Shown here: piece after piece, positions 34,601 to 49,635 of the stretch
Layout: each line of letters opens with the position of its first letter
Numbering within the stretch: position 1 is the stretch's first letter
Assembly: GCF_014356525.2 (NCBI RefSeq)
Contig: NC_052508.1
Location: 58,007,441-58,071,440 of the forward strand
Length of the DNA: 64,000 nucleotides
DNA from: Nilaparvata lugens
Taxonomy: Eukaryota; Arthropoda; Insecta; Hemiptera; Delphacidae
Reading direction: 5' to 3'
Program-made: the position numbers and the translations under genes
Notes under the pieces: model-generated
What the model was told of the DNA's origin: nothing
The model's database searches: none
What the model saw: only the letters and a program-made list of their open reading frames with translations

Positions 34601-37600
34601 CAAATTATTCAGAAAACATATATATTTTCTTCCTCAAATTGAAGCTATTCTATCAACTAATCAATTCCAATTTTCAATTTAAAACTAAACTAAAACTAAC
34701 TTCAATTTCAATCAAACTAAATAGGTTGGAAAAATTATTCAGAGAGTATTTTCCTAAATAAATGTTTAAGCTACTAGTAGTAATAAGCTAGCTGAAGCTG
34801 TAACTATTGGAGCTAAAAATTAGAAAGTTTATCAGCTATATAAGAAGCTCAAACTTGATACTGAAATAAGTCGGCTATTACTATTACATGTGTCTGGAAA
34901 TAATAGACACTGGTGCTTTTTTAGTGCGAGAGCTACATTGTAGACTCTTGTCGTAGGTTGAATATATGTATATTTGTTGGAGAAATGGTAATGAGGACAA
35001 GAGTGGTATTTAGCCGTAGTAGACTGTGAGAGCTGCCAGACTCAGACAACCTTGGAGAAAACGGCTTAGACCAGACAAGGCCTTTGCCTGCTGCCATTGC
35101 CATCCGAATACAAGGTGTCCCCCCTTCCCCCTCGTCACCTACCCCCCCCCCACACACCAGCCCCAAACTAAAATGTTGCTTCTGTCGACCATGACTGACT
35201 TCCAACAGCCCACGTGTGTTATCTCCTGTCGTCCCATGTTAGGAGATTGGTTTTGAGTCGATAACGATTGCTCCCAACATTCAGCCAAGTCACACTGTTT
35301 ACATAACAAATAGGAAATATTTGAATCTCAGTTTTTCCTAGAATGCAGTTTGGGCATGTTTGTGTTGTCAGTGTAGATTTTTAAAGGAGATGGAAAATAT
35401 TTTGTACGTTTCATATTAAAGTTACAATACCAATTGAAATAATGAAACACTGGGATGTTGTCTAGAAATATAACGTATTTATTGCAAGATTACATCCATG
35501 CTTCAATACCAATGGTGTCATGTTCAGTGTCTCACCAAAGTATCTAAAGCCAATTGAAATATTTTACATCACCGCTGAGTACAAACAAAGAGGATATAAT
35601 AGTAGTAAGCTTCTATAGTTTATAGTTTATATTTCTCTATGGTACAAATGACCACTGAAAGACCACAAACATCGTTGATAGGAGTATCTGAAAAACATGG
35701 CAAACTTCCCTTCTATATTTGGAAACATTTATAATATATTATATTGGTTTGAAAATGCTTCGCAGCGCAACTGTCAGTGACAACTTCCCGTAAGCAGAGA
35801 AAACTTCTATACTTCTTTACTAAACTTCTATAACTTCTGTGGATTATTTATTCTATGCCGTAAGCTATGTTTTCTCATGGAATAGAGATATCCATCACCG
35901 TCTTGATAAACATGTGATACTTCCAATGAAGTATTTCAATCGCCTTTCGAGTCAACATTCTTGTTCGACATTGATGACTGATGACTGTTTATGGCGACCT
36001 GTCTATCCAACTGAAGCTTCATCTCTCGAGCTCAATGATCTTGACTTTTGTTGTAAAAAGTAAACATTTCCATTAGTGCCGCAATTACTATGATTGATTG
36101 TACTCTAAAATATCGCTAGATATCACTGAAATATCGTGAAACTAGTTGATGAACAATGATAGAGTTTGTGACCATCTGCTTTTTTCTTGTACATTGTAGA
36201 ATTGGAAGAATAACTTAAGATACCAAAAACTGGCCCTTCAGAGTGATAATAAATAAGAAATCGCATCAAAACAAGCCCAACATACGAATGCCTCCAAACA
36301 GGTCTAACACGTGGTTGTACCATTGAGATTAAATCAGTATCTGATGTTGAGTAGGTAGAATAACCTATTCCAAAACTCAAGGCCGCCGTTTGTAGTGTCA
36401 ATACCTCTTCACTCACTTTGCAAATCAATGAGCTGCTTTTATTTATTCAGTCAGTTTTGACGATTCCAACATTGCTAGTATGCGGTCTTGACACACATCT
36501 CCAACATCTTTTAGTTATTCAACAGATTTTGTCAAGCGACATAATGCCTGCACTTGAAACAATACTTGAACATTTGTCAAAGTGATTTAAAACATCACTG
36601 GTCAAGTTAGGATGCTACAGAGTTATCAAAATATTGAAATTAAAGTCTCAAAAATGTCATAGAGGAAAGATAGCATAAGTAGATGAGACTTTGTTGAGGT
36701 CGTTGAGGAGGTGAGGAAGTTGAGGCATCCATTCAACTTATGAATGAACCTGAATGGTTCCATGGTGTAGGGTGTTTATTTTATCTTTTCTCTCTGAATT
36801 GATTATTATTAATTTTTTATGATGCTTGTGTAGTAGAACCTTTGGTTAGGCTACGTAATTTCCAAAACGTGTGAAATGAAAAATATTTTTGTTCTATCGA
36901 GAATATTCAGAAGTTGCAGAAATTTATCTGGAAAAAATTGAACAATCTACTGGTATTCAAAATTAATGGTTCATCGTAAAAAAGTCTAAATTAATAGAAT
37001 CTAGCTCAAAAATATCAACTTTGACTTCAACATTTCAATAAAAAATAAATAAAACTATGGAACATGGAATTTAGAAGCTTCTCTCATTTAAATGGAATGT
37101 TTCCTCTGTCTGTAATCTCCATTCATATTAGTTCAAGTACCTCCATGAGTGTTCCTCGAAATGATTACAAGTAGTGATATCATTTTTCTTACTACTGTAA
37201 TGTAATTTATTACTTTTCTGATGGTTAGTAGTGAATACAGTGCCGGCATTTCAGAAGGTGGTAATGGCATCAGCACACTATCTCGCAGTATATCAAGAGT
37301 ACAGTAATACAAATATAGTAGTAGGATCGAAGTGGAGGTAACTACAGTGTAGTGTTGTTGCCTGAGCTCTGAAGTCTGACAGCTGAAGTCTGATGAAGAT
37401 ATTGCGTGCCTCCATCCATCCATCTCAACGACTCCCACTTACATCTTCCCTCTTCCTTATTCTTCATCAAAAATATAACATTGTTACCCCACTTTTACAG
37501 CTACCTTTCTCATTTCGATCGGCTCTAAGAAATTATTATTATCAGTCGAAATCAAATAGTGCTCGTTAGCTTTTTCAATATCTTCAGAGCTATTCTTTGT

Positions 37601-37724
37601 TAAACCTAGTACAGTATTTACAAAGCTTCATTGAATGACTGCCTTACAATTCATACTTCTCAACCCGTCTCATAATTACTATGAACTTTCAAAAATGGTA
37701 CTGTACAATTTTTTGTTCATTTTT

Positions 37725-37850
37725 TCTGAGGATCATGCCCACATGAGCTTCAGGCTTGTACGTGGCTAATGAAATGTATGATGATGAGAGATAAGTGGAC
37801 CTACAGCTTAAGCTGGGTTCAGAACCACTGAGAAGTGATTTTCAAACTCA
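37725..37850 (+). repeat. Dispersed SINE-like repeat, copy 2
   Basis: It shares GATGCCCACATGAGCT...AGGCTTGT.CGTGG and the GGGTTCAGAACCACTGAGAAG segment with the copies at 2265 and 52527. Like copy 1 it is preceded by TTCATTTTTTCT, which helps mark its 5' end. Confidence 0.55.
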
Positions 37851-40800
37851 AATAATATTTATAGGAGTCGTCTCTTCAAGCAATCACCCTTACAACGGGA
37901 GTAGTAGATAGCTTATCTGCGCGACCACAGAGCTAATCGCTTTCATTGTTAATTTGTTTGTGTGATACAAAATGAAAAAATATATTATCCTGTTATCAAC
38001 AAACTAGCTTCATCAGTTTAATTAATGGATTGCTATTGATTTTGTGCAGGATTTGTGGAAAATGTTAGATTGAAGTTGACCTAATTCTATTTTACTATTA
38101 GCTGTGTGTTTTTGTAAATCAATGCTGTACCAGATTTCTAGTAAAAGTATAGGTGAGTCTTGATTATTCCATGTAAACCGGTCGTGGAGATAACAAATGC
38201 AATCAGTCCAAGAGTACAATATAGAAAATTGAAAAATGTAACTTGATAAACTTTTGATAACATTGTGTAATAAATGAATACATAAAATACTCCAATAGAT
38301 TATTCAGCATTCATGACAAAGTGATATAATTTATATTACTGTATCGTGTATATTGTTCCAATTTTAGTAAATCTATTGACAAAGCAAGCACTTGTCAGCT
38401 TGTATAATCTGCTTTGTGGACGGGCCGGATGAAATGGAAGGTCTGATCACCAATGTTTGTATAAGCTAGAGCTAGACTGTTTGGATTCAATCTTATGGTA
38501 TTACGAGTATATTACCTGAAACTAGTTTTCAATTCCATTATTTCTGGAAAGATATTGTCCATGTCTATAGAACCACAGTTGTACTGTACTTCTAATCCTT
38601 CACATTTATATCACTGTGTTGATTCCCTTCATTCCTCGTATGTTGGTTGGGAATAAAAAGAGAATGATAATTAGTTCAGCCCGGTAACAATGGAGAATAA
38701 ACTCTATGAATGATTCTCATTTACGAAGCCGCGCTGTTCATTAATAAACTCCAGTTTATAATTCCCAAGGCCCGCCAGCTAGAAATTTTTTTCCTTCCAA
38801 CACATTCAAATTAAACACCGATTTTTAATTATGCTTTTCCACCTCTAATAGCCCACAGTGACTTCCTGCTCCCAAATGAAATCTTCCATCGTTCAATGTA
38901 GGCTGCTGTTTCTTTGTTCTTCTACATTTGGAGAGGAAGTTCGTATACTGAGACCATGAATCCTATGCCGATGTGTTTGCTCACAATAGCATTTTAAATT
39001 GGAAGTACTATTTTAGAATACAATTTCTCGGAATATCAATTTGATATTTATTGGCTTTAATATTGCATTTGATTCTTAAAATATAAATTTTATACATTTT
39101 TCATTCCAATAAGCTGTATGTGACATAAAGTCTAAACTTCGCCCCAATTGAAGTGATTCTCCATTAGCCATGTAGAATGAGAACAGAAATTAAAAACAGA
39201 ATGAAGCTAAAATCTATATTTGAAAAAAGGTTGTAACAACAAAGAATAGTTAGATATTCCTTATTGATTGAAGGTTGATTTGTATAATGAATGATTTGCT
39301 TATCACACTAGTTTTGCGCCCTTCTCACGTTCGGTGAGAACAAAAGATTTCTGTTTATATTTTATGATCACATTTCTCAAGTAGGCTAGCAGTAGAACTT
39401 TGGCTGAAATAGAGATTCTTTTCAGCCTATTCATTAGTTTCATGAATGCATGAGTCATCCATCTAATGATAAGAATTTTTGTGTACTGACGTCTCTTCAC
39501 GAATAACTTTCTGCAGGCTGATTTGAATTTCTTAACTTAATCCATTTTCCAGATGACATTCATGATTTACAGGTTACAAATTATTTAAATACTGTAGATT
39601 TCTCTACCTGATATCTGTTCTCATAAAGGGTGAATCTCTATTGTTGCTCCAACTTTTCAATAAATATACATCTCTGGTAAATATAATTTATCAATTTCGA
39701 ACAGTTCAATTTTTAATGAAATTTTATTTATCGATACTGTCTTTTCAAATAAATATTGATCTTGTTATTTATGTAAGATCTGGGAGAAATCACTCTTGAT
39801 TCTGATTTGTATCTGCAAAATGGTATTTTTGTTGTTTAGCCTTCTCTTTTCTTAACAGAGAATTATGAATTAATTTGATTGATTATAAAGATCATTCCAA
39901 TTTAGTGATTCAATAGAATGTTCAGTGAAACGACAGTTCAAATTTTGTATTTCATCGTCTCTTCAAAAATATTCCTCATAATAATGATTATTAATTCACA
40001 TTCTTAGTAAAAATCTCGGGGTTTTCAACAACAGATGGTACTCCTCAATTTTTCACAGTCACTAAGCTTTTTAAGTTGAAATTGCTGAGGATTAGTAGAA
40101 GTAATTGTAGACTAACGACAGTAGCACAGGTGGCTCCAGGGTTGATCAATTTAGTGGCTGAGGAAGTCGCTATGATGGGAAGTAAAGTTATTGTCTAATA
40201 AAATAGAATCATGTATGTAAACTTTGTGTGGTTGTGTGTCTGTAATAATGCTTTGAAATCAACTACCCTTTCACTTGGTGTGTGTGTGTGTAGGCTACAT
40301 GTTGCATTGAAAGTAACCCTTCCGTAGTGTTATCACAATTGGCCGTCATTTGATGTGGGGACTTTTATTGTATAGGCAAACAGGAAGTTGTTTTTGAACA
40401 CACCATCGTTTTTTGGCCGTTCATATTTGTGTAGGTCTAGCAGGATAGTAATAATAGGGTTGCCGCTGAACGTGGGCATGTGTAATAGATACTCCTAGAT
40501 TCGGAGGCCCTAATTTTCTCGTGCTTAACAAATCGGTGGAACATGGTAGACTAACCGACTACATCTTAACCGATCATTAAACGTCTCGATACCGCGAGAA
40601 CAATCTCTTATTGGAGATGTTGATCTTTGTTGAGGGTCGATGATGTGATGCAGTAGTTGAGAGCTATCTGTCATATTCTTCAACTACTTTTTCTAGTCAA
40701 GCTTTTTGACAGGTTCATTGCTTGCCGGCTGTTGTGAACTATACTCAACAATCTCTTGTCCATAGAATAGAATAGAACTCAGCATATGGTGTATAACTTT

Positions 40801-42337
40801 GGTTCTTTCCTCCTTCTTTTCTTTGTATCATTAACATTTTCTTGTTTCCACTAAAGTCTGGATATGGCCGGTCACGTAATATCATTTCCTGGGTAGCAAT
40901 AAATTTGTGAATAATCAAGAATTGTATTCATCCTCTATAATGAAGAGGTGGACAACATAACTAATGATTACATGAAAGTAACCAGGTTGGCGTTTATTGT
41001 GCTTCCTTCCAATCGACAACTATAAAAACAAGTAGTGTAATTAATGTTTAGTACCCAAACTCACTAGGATTCATGAAATTGAAATATAAAAGATCCAGTT
41101 ATCCGTTCTTACATAAATTAATTCGAAATATACCATGATAAATAAGAGATCATGTGATTTTAGATCAGATTGTTAATATTTCTAAATAATGGCGCAATAA
41201 GAGCTTTCAATGTTTCTTTTCAGTAAAAGTGATAAGGCTACAGTTGTATTTGAAATTGTTAACATAACTAGAATGCCCTACACAACTGAATATTAATGGT
41301 GATGAACCGAATATAACTCGTGGTTAAAATATTTAAAATACATTTATTATCTTTCAAATGCTACTTATTTTTCGTTTACAATGTCGCTACAATGTTGACT
41401 CAAATATCGTCTCTATAAATAGTTTATGTAGTCTTGACCCCATTCGCTTAAAAAATTATCTTCCGTTATCTTGCAGAATGTAAAATTAGAAATTTTTTAT
41501 TTTTCGTTGCATCAAATTACTGAAAGATAAGAAAAACTTAGAATTGTAAATGTGTAAAGTGAGTACAAAATAGAATTGTGACACTTTTAGCATACGAATA
41601 AGAAACAATGCCTCAAGGCTAGGCTTATTCTATTCTTACGACATTCTTCGAGCTGGATCCTTACTCATGTCTCAAATATTCTACTGCAAAATAAATGACT
41701 TGAATAAATTATTGTTCATTTCAATTCCAGAATTATTCTATGATTTAAACAGTTGAAGAAATTCTTTCAATTGGTCCTCGGATTTTCAGTGTCAAGCTTT
41801 GAATAATTTTATTGAATCACTCACCTCTTCTTTAAACAATATTTTAGAAGACTTATAACTGATCCACTTATAAGCATTACACATTACAATTTCAATTGAC
41901 CTAATAATACTATTTTCAATTATTTTTCTGATTGCCCTTTTTCAAAAGGGCGTATGACACTACTTATGAAAACACGCATTTCGACTAGGAATTCGGTTTA
42001 GCACTAGAGTTTTTAAGTTTTTCAAAGATAAGAATGCTCTTAAGTTATGTTTGAAGTGTCCTATTGCGGAGGGCAGGGTGGATAAGAGTGAGGGGTGGGG
42101 GTGTTTCCAGTTCCACATCCTGTCTGTGTGTCTGTTGAATGTGTGTTGAGACTTTGACCCCGCCGAGTCTCAAATTTTCCGTGTATTATCTTATCTAGAC
42201 CTATATGGAAGCCAAACAAGCCCGTACTGATATGAACAGCATTATGAGTTGTCAGTGGGAGGACTCGTGTGAGTTATGATGCTCCACAATCCATTACTTG
42301 TCCAACTGACGTTTATTCTTCAATGTTCTGTTCACAG

Positions 42338-42419
42338 GAAATTGGTGTGTCTCGGAGACATTTCTCAATAGTGGAATGTGTGACAAAGAATGGATAATTT
42401 TGGATACTTTCTTCTCTTG
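42338..42419 (+). ncRNA. Candidate internal exon (possible untranslated or signal-peptide start)
   Basis: A good acceptor (TTCTGTTCACAG) and a strong donor (TTG|GTGAGT) bound 82 bases. An ATG at 42390 would give MDNFGYFLLL up to the junction in phase 0, which resembles the start of a signal peptide. No downstream coding exon to continue it was found in the window. It may equally be an exon of a non-coding host transcript of mir-275/mir-305. Confidence 0.3.
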
Positions 42420-44084
42420 GTGAGTACTCCACTGTATTAATTATTATTAGCAAAGTGATTCTATCTTATGTGTTTAATAGGTGGTAGCTTGCTTTAGGAG
42501 TCATATCGTTTTGGATATAAATATGTATTGTAAAAGTTTCGGTTAACCATGGGAGAGGCATAAGTGTACACATTCAAGGTTGATAATATCTTTCTCGAAA
42601 TCCTCACCAAATTGAACATTGTCTAGTATGGCAATGTAGCCTACTTGTACATTCAGATTATCGTAATAATAATTCAAAGTATAGTTTAACATCAACTGTT
42701 CCCATTAGTCTCTGGCTCGATTTACTGTTGGCTTTACTTTTTCCTCTAGTTACCCTACGAGTAAAAAAAAATGGCTTGCAAGTAATTCAATGGACAATAT
42801 TTATGTAAAAATATGATTGCCTCGATGAGAGCGTAACTGATGTTAGATATTTTTAGATGGAGCAAAACTTTTGATAACTGTGTTTCAAATTCAGTAATAA
42901 AATCTGTCATTCGAACTTTGTACCGTATTGTTTTGTTTCGCTGTCAACGTAGACTGTCAATGTCAATGACAAGTTCAAATTCATAAAAACTATCATGTGG
43001 AATTTCTCTTTTTGCGTTTTTTTCATGGTTCGTTCTCTGTTCTCGTTTTCAGATAGTTACTTATACAGTATCATGATAATGATTGATGGATGATGATAAT
43101 CTGTTATCATTGTTAATGAATGTCAGAAAGATTTAATCCAATGAAATCTTATGAATCATATAATTTGAGAGAAGAGGAAATTTGAAGTTTGAAAATCTGT
43201 GTGTAAATCGAGTCGTGAGGCTCATGTGGGATGTCTATATGAAATATATTGCGATAATAATCCTTATAATACGTAGTCAACGTGAATAAATACTCAATAG
43301 AAAACATTGTAGCTCAATGGCGTCTTGAGCAATATGATTTACTGCATTATGCAAAAGATGCAAGTACGCCCATTGAAAACGGAACAACAATTTCAGTTCA
43401 GTTAGAACTTCTGTCAGTGAAAATTCATTTCGAGCATTCATAGAAATTGAACGTTTAATGCGTCTTGCAGTTTGCTTTATTCCGCATTCATTTATCTGCA
43501 ACCATATAATTCATTCGAAGGCACGTCTACATGTTCCTCTCCTAGGTTTGTTTGAATAGTTGCACATTGCACAACTGCATTTGAAAACAAAATCAAATGT
43601 CTATGTGAGCTGCATGTCACTGTGTATAACAGAATAACTATTAGCGATTCCTTCTTCCTGATTTGAATAGATTAGACGTTTTATTGGACTGGTTGCATTG
43701 TGCAATAAGAAGTGGTGCGTCTTATTTCCTTACAAATCTCAAGTGAATCAGTGAATACCACCTCCACGTATGTAGTCCATCATCAGCCCTTTCTTCATGT
43801 ATGCAATGAAAATCTTCTGTTCCATTCATGCTTTTTTATCAAGTGAGTCTAGTATTTCGATATTGGAATCATTCAGATTCAGTGAATGTAGAGATGTGTC
43901 TGTAATCTTCGTTTGAGGATATTATACCTACAAGGACAGCATTTTATGATGTAACATCCATCATTGGTTTGCTAGTTAATGCTATTTTGAAAACTATTTA
44001 ACATTATCTGATGGATATCATAAAACTTAAAAAAAAATTCCTTTATCCATTTATGTATTTATTGGATAGAGTATTTATTTTTGA

Positions 44085-44480
44085 CCGAGCGAAGTGAGGT
44101 CTAAGATTCAAGTCGACGGTTTGGCATTTCTCTTAATGTTTAAATGTTTAAATTTTTATATGCTGCGCATTTACGGCGAAACGCGGTAATAGATTTTCTT
44201 GAAATTTGACAGTTATGTTCCTTTTTTAATTGCGCGTCGACGTATATACAAGGTTTTTGGAAGTTTTGCATTTCAAGGATAATATAAAAGGAAAAAGGAG
44301 CCTCCTTCATACGCCAATATTGGAGTAAAAATCAGACTATAGAATTATTCATCATAAATCAGCTGACATGTGATTACACAGATGTGTGCAGAAGCCAGTC
44401 TATTGCTGTATTTCCATAAAGTCTATAGTTTCAATCAGGTACTTGTGGATGAGAATACTGCGTGAGGTCTACTGTTCACA
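44085..44480 (+). repeat. Interspersed repeat of about 390 bases
   Basis: The block begins GACCGAGCGAAGTGAGGTCT and closes with CTGCGTGAGGTCTAC, sharing a GTGAGGTCTA motif at both ends. I recall closely similar sequence as a high-copy repeat in planthopper DNA; there is no second full copy in this window to prove it. No coding frame. Confidence 0.45.
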
Positions 44481-44481
44481 G

Positions 44482-44810
44482 AACTACTAGTTTCTAAATA
44501 CTCCTCCATAGAGGTTAAACGCCTTCACAATCAGTCAGATCCGTCAGCCGGACTGAAGGCCGATCTCTCACATGTGGGCAAAACCATGAAACATACACAA
44601 ACATTGTCCATACTACATCTAATTTTATATTCTCAACAGCAGCCTCATGGCCAAACATATGAAGTTTGCTCTTTTAGATTATTTCTGTGTTGGTTTCATG
44701 ATTTGGTTCTCAAGTGAGATATCAGTCTTCATCTTCACTTCGGTTGACAGATCAAACTGTAGTCCGATCTCTAAGTATGGAGGAGCTTCTAGGATTTAGA
44801 CTAGTGTTAT
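44482..44810. repeat. Diverged foldback repeat
   Basis: ACTAGTTTCTAAATACTCCTCCATA near the left end matches in reverse TATGGAGGAG...ACTAGT near the right end, and AACCATGAAAC faces GTTTCATGATT further in. Arms are imperfect, suggesting an old element. Confidence 0.45.
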
Positions 44811-47800
44811 TACTGAACGTAATATCGTATTTCTTGAATAATCATGTATTTGAACGATTTTTGCAATTGAATAGTGAGTGAAATGTATCCTCAGGATACT
44901 AAAACTATCTATCATGACTTATGAGGATACTGCATCAGGGATCTAACCATCAGACCCTATCACTTGTTTTTCCACAACCTGAGTTTGTTTCACGCAAACA
45001 GAAGTCTTTTCTGGCAACATAGGATAGACATTTTCTGTGACAGGTATAATGTATAGTAATAATCAAGATAGCAATAGTGCTATCATTAATTTAATGAATA
45101 TAATTTATAAGTTTTTCATATCAGAAAACTTCGATCATTTCTGCTTATTACCTCATTTCTTACAATATGTATTGCATTTTAATATAGGAATTTATCGTGT
45201 GCTGATACTGAAAATTAGCGCTAATTTTTTTTTGTCTTCGATTCTCAAGAAATTATTGGTTCAACTAATTGAGACAATGAACTTCCAAAAATGAGCTGAC
45301 TATTGGAATGTTTGTATTTAAAAAAATCAGAATAATCAGTATTGAAACTGTCAAACAACTATCAAATTCAGTGCTGTCAATGCAATAATGATGTAAGGGA
45401 TTGTTCTATAAGTAGCACGGACAGTGTTAATAACCTTCATGTCTGTTTTCTAGAACTAGGAATATCTTTATTGTCTTGGGATCTTAATTGAAATACTGTA
45501 TTATAGTTGAATATTTGTTTTGCTTGCAATTCAGTGCTCTTACTTATTCGCTATGTCTAATATTTCTTTAAAAAAATCAATTTAAAATTTTATTAATTGA
45601 TAGATTGGTAGTAAAGAATTTAATTGTGTTTCCGGGTGAGAGATTTAGACGCAACTAGACTTTGGATTATGTACGTTCTTGGATTTTGTAAAACGATCAA
45701 TTCCCACTAAAAATCAAACTAGAAAACTTCCACTGGACCGTGTTCAGTTTTTCAAAGATGTGAATAAAAAATACTAACTACTTTTTCTTCCTTAATAATA
45801 TTAACAAATGAATACTACAAACTGATAATGTAGTAACGATTTTTTTGTGGCATCATAACTTCTGAGTTTGATTTCGATTCCCATTCCATCGGGCATTTTT
45901 TCTCTTCATCACCTACGTACAACTGATGGACTGATGTGGGCATTATCAGCAGTTAAAAATTTTCCTTAGTAGAAAGCTTGGAAATACACGTTTTTTTTAT
46001 TTCTACAAGTCCTCCCAACTTGTTAATACCCAAAATGTTGGTTCTACAGTCGTCGTAAGTTGAGCAACGGTAAATGTTTCACAAGTATTATACCCTCATT
46101 ACATGATAAAGGAGTGATAAATTGTGAAGTATTATTTTACAATAATCACCTTAATGTTCGTTCTCTAAAATGAACTATTCGGCCTACTCGTTTTTCACGT
46201 TTTCATGTAGGATAACATGATAAAAACTTTGTGAGTCGGTTACAATTTCAGTTAATTGCTGGTTTCTACCTCATTAAACTCATTTTATGAACATCCATGA
46301 GAAGGTTGCTCTCGTAAATTTTGTTATTGAAATTTTTACAACTATGTTTTTGACATCGACGGTAGTGGAAATTGGAGTTTTGTTTGAGTATAGAAACTAG
46401 ATCATTATTTTCGTTGAAATGTTTCATGCACCTACCTCATCACTGCAGATTAAATTCATGACTGATATCCTAAATTCTAGAAACTAAATTCAATATTAAT
46501 AATTCGTGTACTAGCTATTTTCTCCCATTTTTTTGTTGAGCTGCCTCAGATCACAAGTGTACAATTTCTAAATTCCAAATAAATATCTGATCAAGCAGAG
46601 TATATCTTCGAAGACCTTTGACAATCCATTACTTGTAAAATTGTAAAAAAGTTCACACACTCGTAAGCATACATTCCAGAATTTTCTAGGCCGATTTTTT
46701 CACTAGATTGCAGAAATACTGTATTAGTACTGTATCATTCGTACATTGGAATAATCTAGTAGTGCAATCTATTGAATAGCAAACAAATAATCGTTGATTG
46801 CTGAAAAACAAGGTCATACAATTGCAGTGAGATGCATGCGATGCAGTCATGATGCTTTGAATGTGTTAATTTCATGTGTAGTTAGAAGTGTACAAAAGGT
46901 TGCTGTAACTGTATGAGGAATTAATTTGCATTAACCTACATTGTAAGTATGCTTGCTACATTATTCAGTGAAATGCACAATAAATTAATAATTGAATTTG
47001 AGGCAACTCACTGAGTTGATGATTATTTATTTATGTTCCTCAACAATGAAATGCATGTCCAGTCCAGATATTGTGTTCACTTTTTTCATGTCAGGAGTGC
47101 ATTAGTACAGTGAGGCTTCAGTGTATTCCCTACTTCCTGATGATGTGATGAACTTACCTTACATGTACACACGTGTTAGCATGGCATGCGTGAATATTAT
47201 TAATCGCAAGCTCATGCAAAGAGTGTTGTTGATTCATGATTGTTGTTATATTATCATGCTGGCCAATTTTAAGTATGAACTCATTTAGCGGTAGCCTACT
47301 GCTTTTTACTAAAACTCTATTCTATAGTTTTTCATCCCATTCCAATTATACTAAGCCCGCATATACTTTTATAATTGGCTTGTTCATTGAAATTACTGTG
47401 CGATAACATTTCAGAACACTTTTGGTTTCCTGAAACAAGACCCTGTATTATCCAGAAAGTTTTCTTCGGGTAGTCTATAGTTATTTTTTATGTAGTACTT
47501 CCTATCCTATCCACCGTAGCTATCTGGTCTTCAAGCACTCTATAAAATTGAGTCATAACCATAAAAATTCATCGTATTTCTCATTAAATACTAAATTATT
47601 GCTTTTTGGATCATCCGTTGATAATAATTGCAGTCCAGTGCAATCAAGTTGCCAACTGCTGTATGTAGTTATGATTCCAGACAGAAAAGGCTCCGGTAGT
47701 TAGTTTGTATTATTATAACTGCTAACCCAGAGTATAAGTTAAGATAGTAAAATAAGGACTGTGATGGAAGGGAAGTCATCATTTTTCAGTTTTTTTATAA

Positions 47801-49576
47801 TAATTGTTTAATTGACATACAGTCGTACTTTTAATTTAACCCTAATCTAGAGAGTTGTTTATTTACTCCCTGGACTGTTCTCTGTCATTTATATTCGGCT
47901 TGCACATTTCATCACTTCCATCTTTCGAGAAGCATCTATGGATTCTTAAATAATTTCGAGTAGATTATGAAGTGTATCCTTTTTGTTTTCTCACAATCAT
48001 TTTGAAAAAAATTGTATGCCTATAGCTTTTCGAGGGCTGCTTTTTTCACTCTCAATACTTGATAATACAATCAAAAATGAGAAGAAAATTAAGACGTTCT
48101 AAAAAAGTTATTACGATTATCTTATTTGTCTTGTTTGATTTTCAGAAATCAATTTTTTTCTCATTTTTCAGATGCCGTTTTCTTCAACAAGAGGTTAACA
48201 TTACTAGGGCGCTATTAATCAGGTAACTTGTTCATATACAGTACTAATAATTTTTAATCTGGAAGAGTAATTTGCAAAAGGCAACTAAAGAAGTGAAATT
48301 GTCCCTCACTTCCTGTAAACTATTTAAATTATTCAAATAAAATTAATTGAGCGATTAAGGAATGATTCAATCTTGCATGTTGAATTTTATAGGTACTCAT
48401 TACCGATCAATAGAACACTTTTGCCTGAACAGGTATACTATTATAATTACTGTTCCTGTATTTAGCATATTCTAGAAATATTCTAATTTTGTGAACCAAT
48501 CACGTGTCGCATGAAATATCGAAGAATAGGCTGTTAGTACAGTTTCTTGAATAGTTCGGCATTGCTTATTTGTATACAGTGCAGTGCATATTTTTCATTG
48601 TTCGCCGACTCGCTTGTGCTTCTCAGTAATGAGAATAAAAATGCTGCTTGTTCCATTTTCCAAGGCTGCACGTGGAGAACTACTACGTTGCATATTCGCT
48701 TTTGGAATTCTTAGTTCCAAATTCAGCCGAATTTCGTGGGTTGCCAAAAGTGATGTATCTGAGAATGACCGAATGGAAGTATCAACTAACAATAGGAAAT
48801 AGAAAATCTTTTTTATACCGCATGACACGTTTCCGCAATATCCATGATGATATTTTCCAAACAGTAAATAATCCATATGAAATAAAATAGAGAACGATGG
48901 CTTTACAAGAGGATTTCATTGTCAGTTACTCAATTGACAGTTACTGGAAAGGACTTGTCCAAAGTCCATATACCCTTCAATGGTAGCACGGTAGTTTGAA
49001 TACAGTATTATAGCGTCCCTGTCTATAGTTCTTGTATAATACTCCCTGTCTATAATAAGCTGCTTATTGACAGAGAAAGTATAGTGTAAGTATTACTAAT
49101 ATTCATCAACGCTTCCACCTTATTCAGCTCTATTAATTCATTCTAGAATAAAGTAGAAATTACATCAATTATGATTGTTGGTTATATGAATATCACCTTT
49201 TTCAGTTTCATTAATCCATTCAAGAATGAAGTAAAAATCACATCAATAATGGTTTTTGATTATGAATATTTTTTATTGATAGGTTAATGTTATGATCATT
49301 GGACATCTGTTCATGGACTCCAGAATTAGATTGCACTTGCTCATCCATGTAGATTACAAAACATTTCTGGAGAGATAGTACTGAAGATAAATTAGGTAGA
49401 ACAATTATTGAAGAATTGTACGATAAAGGTGAAGTTGAAAGTAATGAAGAATAGATCGTTCAAGGATTTTTGATGGTGAAATAAAGAAAGAAATGGAATA
49501 GGGAAGAGAATGTTGGAGGGAGTATATCAAGCGACTTTCAATCCTTGAAAGCTTCCGACACCAAACATGTTAATAT

Positions 49577-49635
49577 ACTTATAAATGAGAATACTTATAA
49601 ATGAGAATACTTATACATGAGAATACTTATAAACT
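49577..49635. repeat. 16-base tandem repeat, three and a half copies
   Basis: ACTTATAAATGAGAAT is repeated at 49577, 49593 and 49609 (one mismatch) and partly at 49625. Confidence 0.7.

Larger units (their letters stand above)
25231..42337. other. Long stretch without recognisable protein genes
   Basis: All open frames here are short and unlike known proteins. The stretch contains GC-rich islands (about 27840-28130, 30960-31460, 35000-35210), a complete foldback element at 28469, a SINE-like copy at 37725 and scattered simple sequence. It would form part of a large intron if the promoter at 15706 serves the downstream microRNAs. Confidence 0.45.

Noticed and set aside
48172..48222. Possible 51-base exon (TTTTTCAG ... 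CAG|GTAACT)
   Set aside because: Splice-like ends are fair, but two frames have stops and the open one is in the wrong phase for the exon at 42338; kept only as a weak non-coding exon idea.
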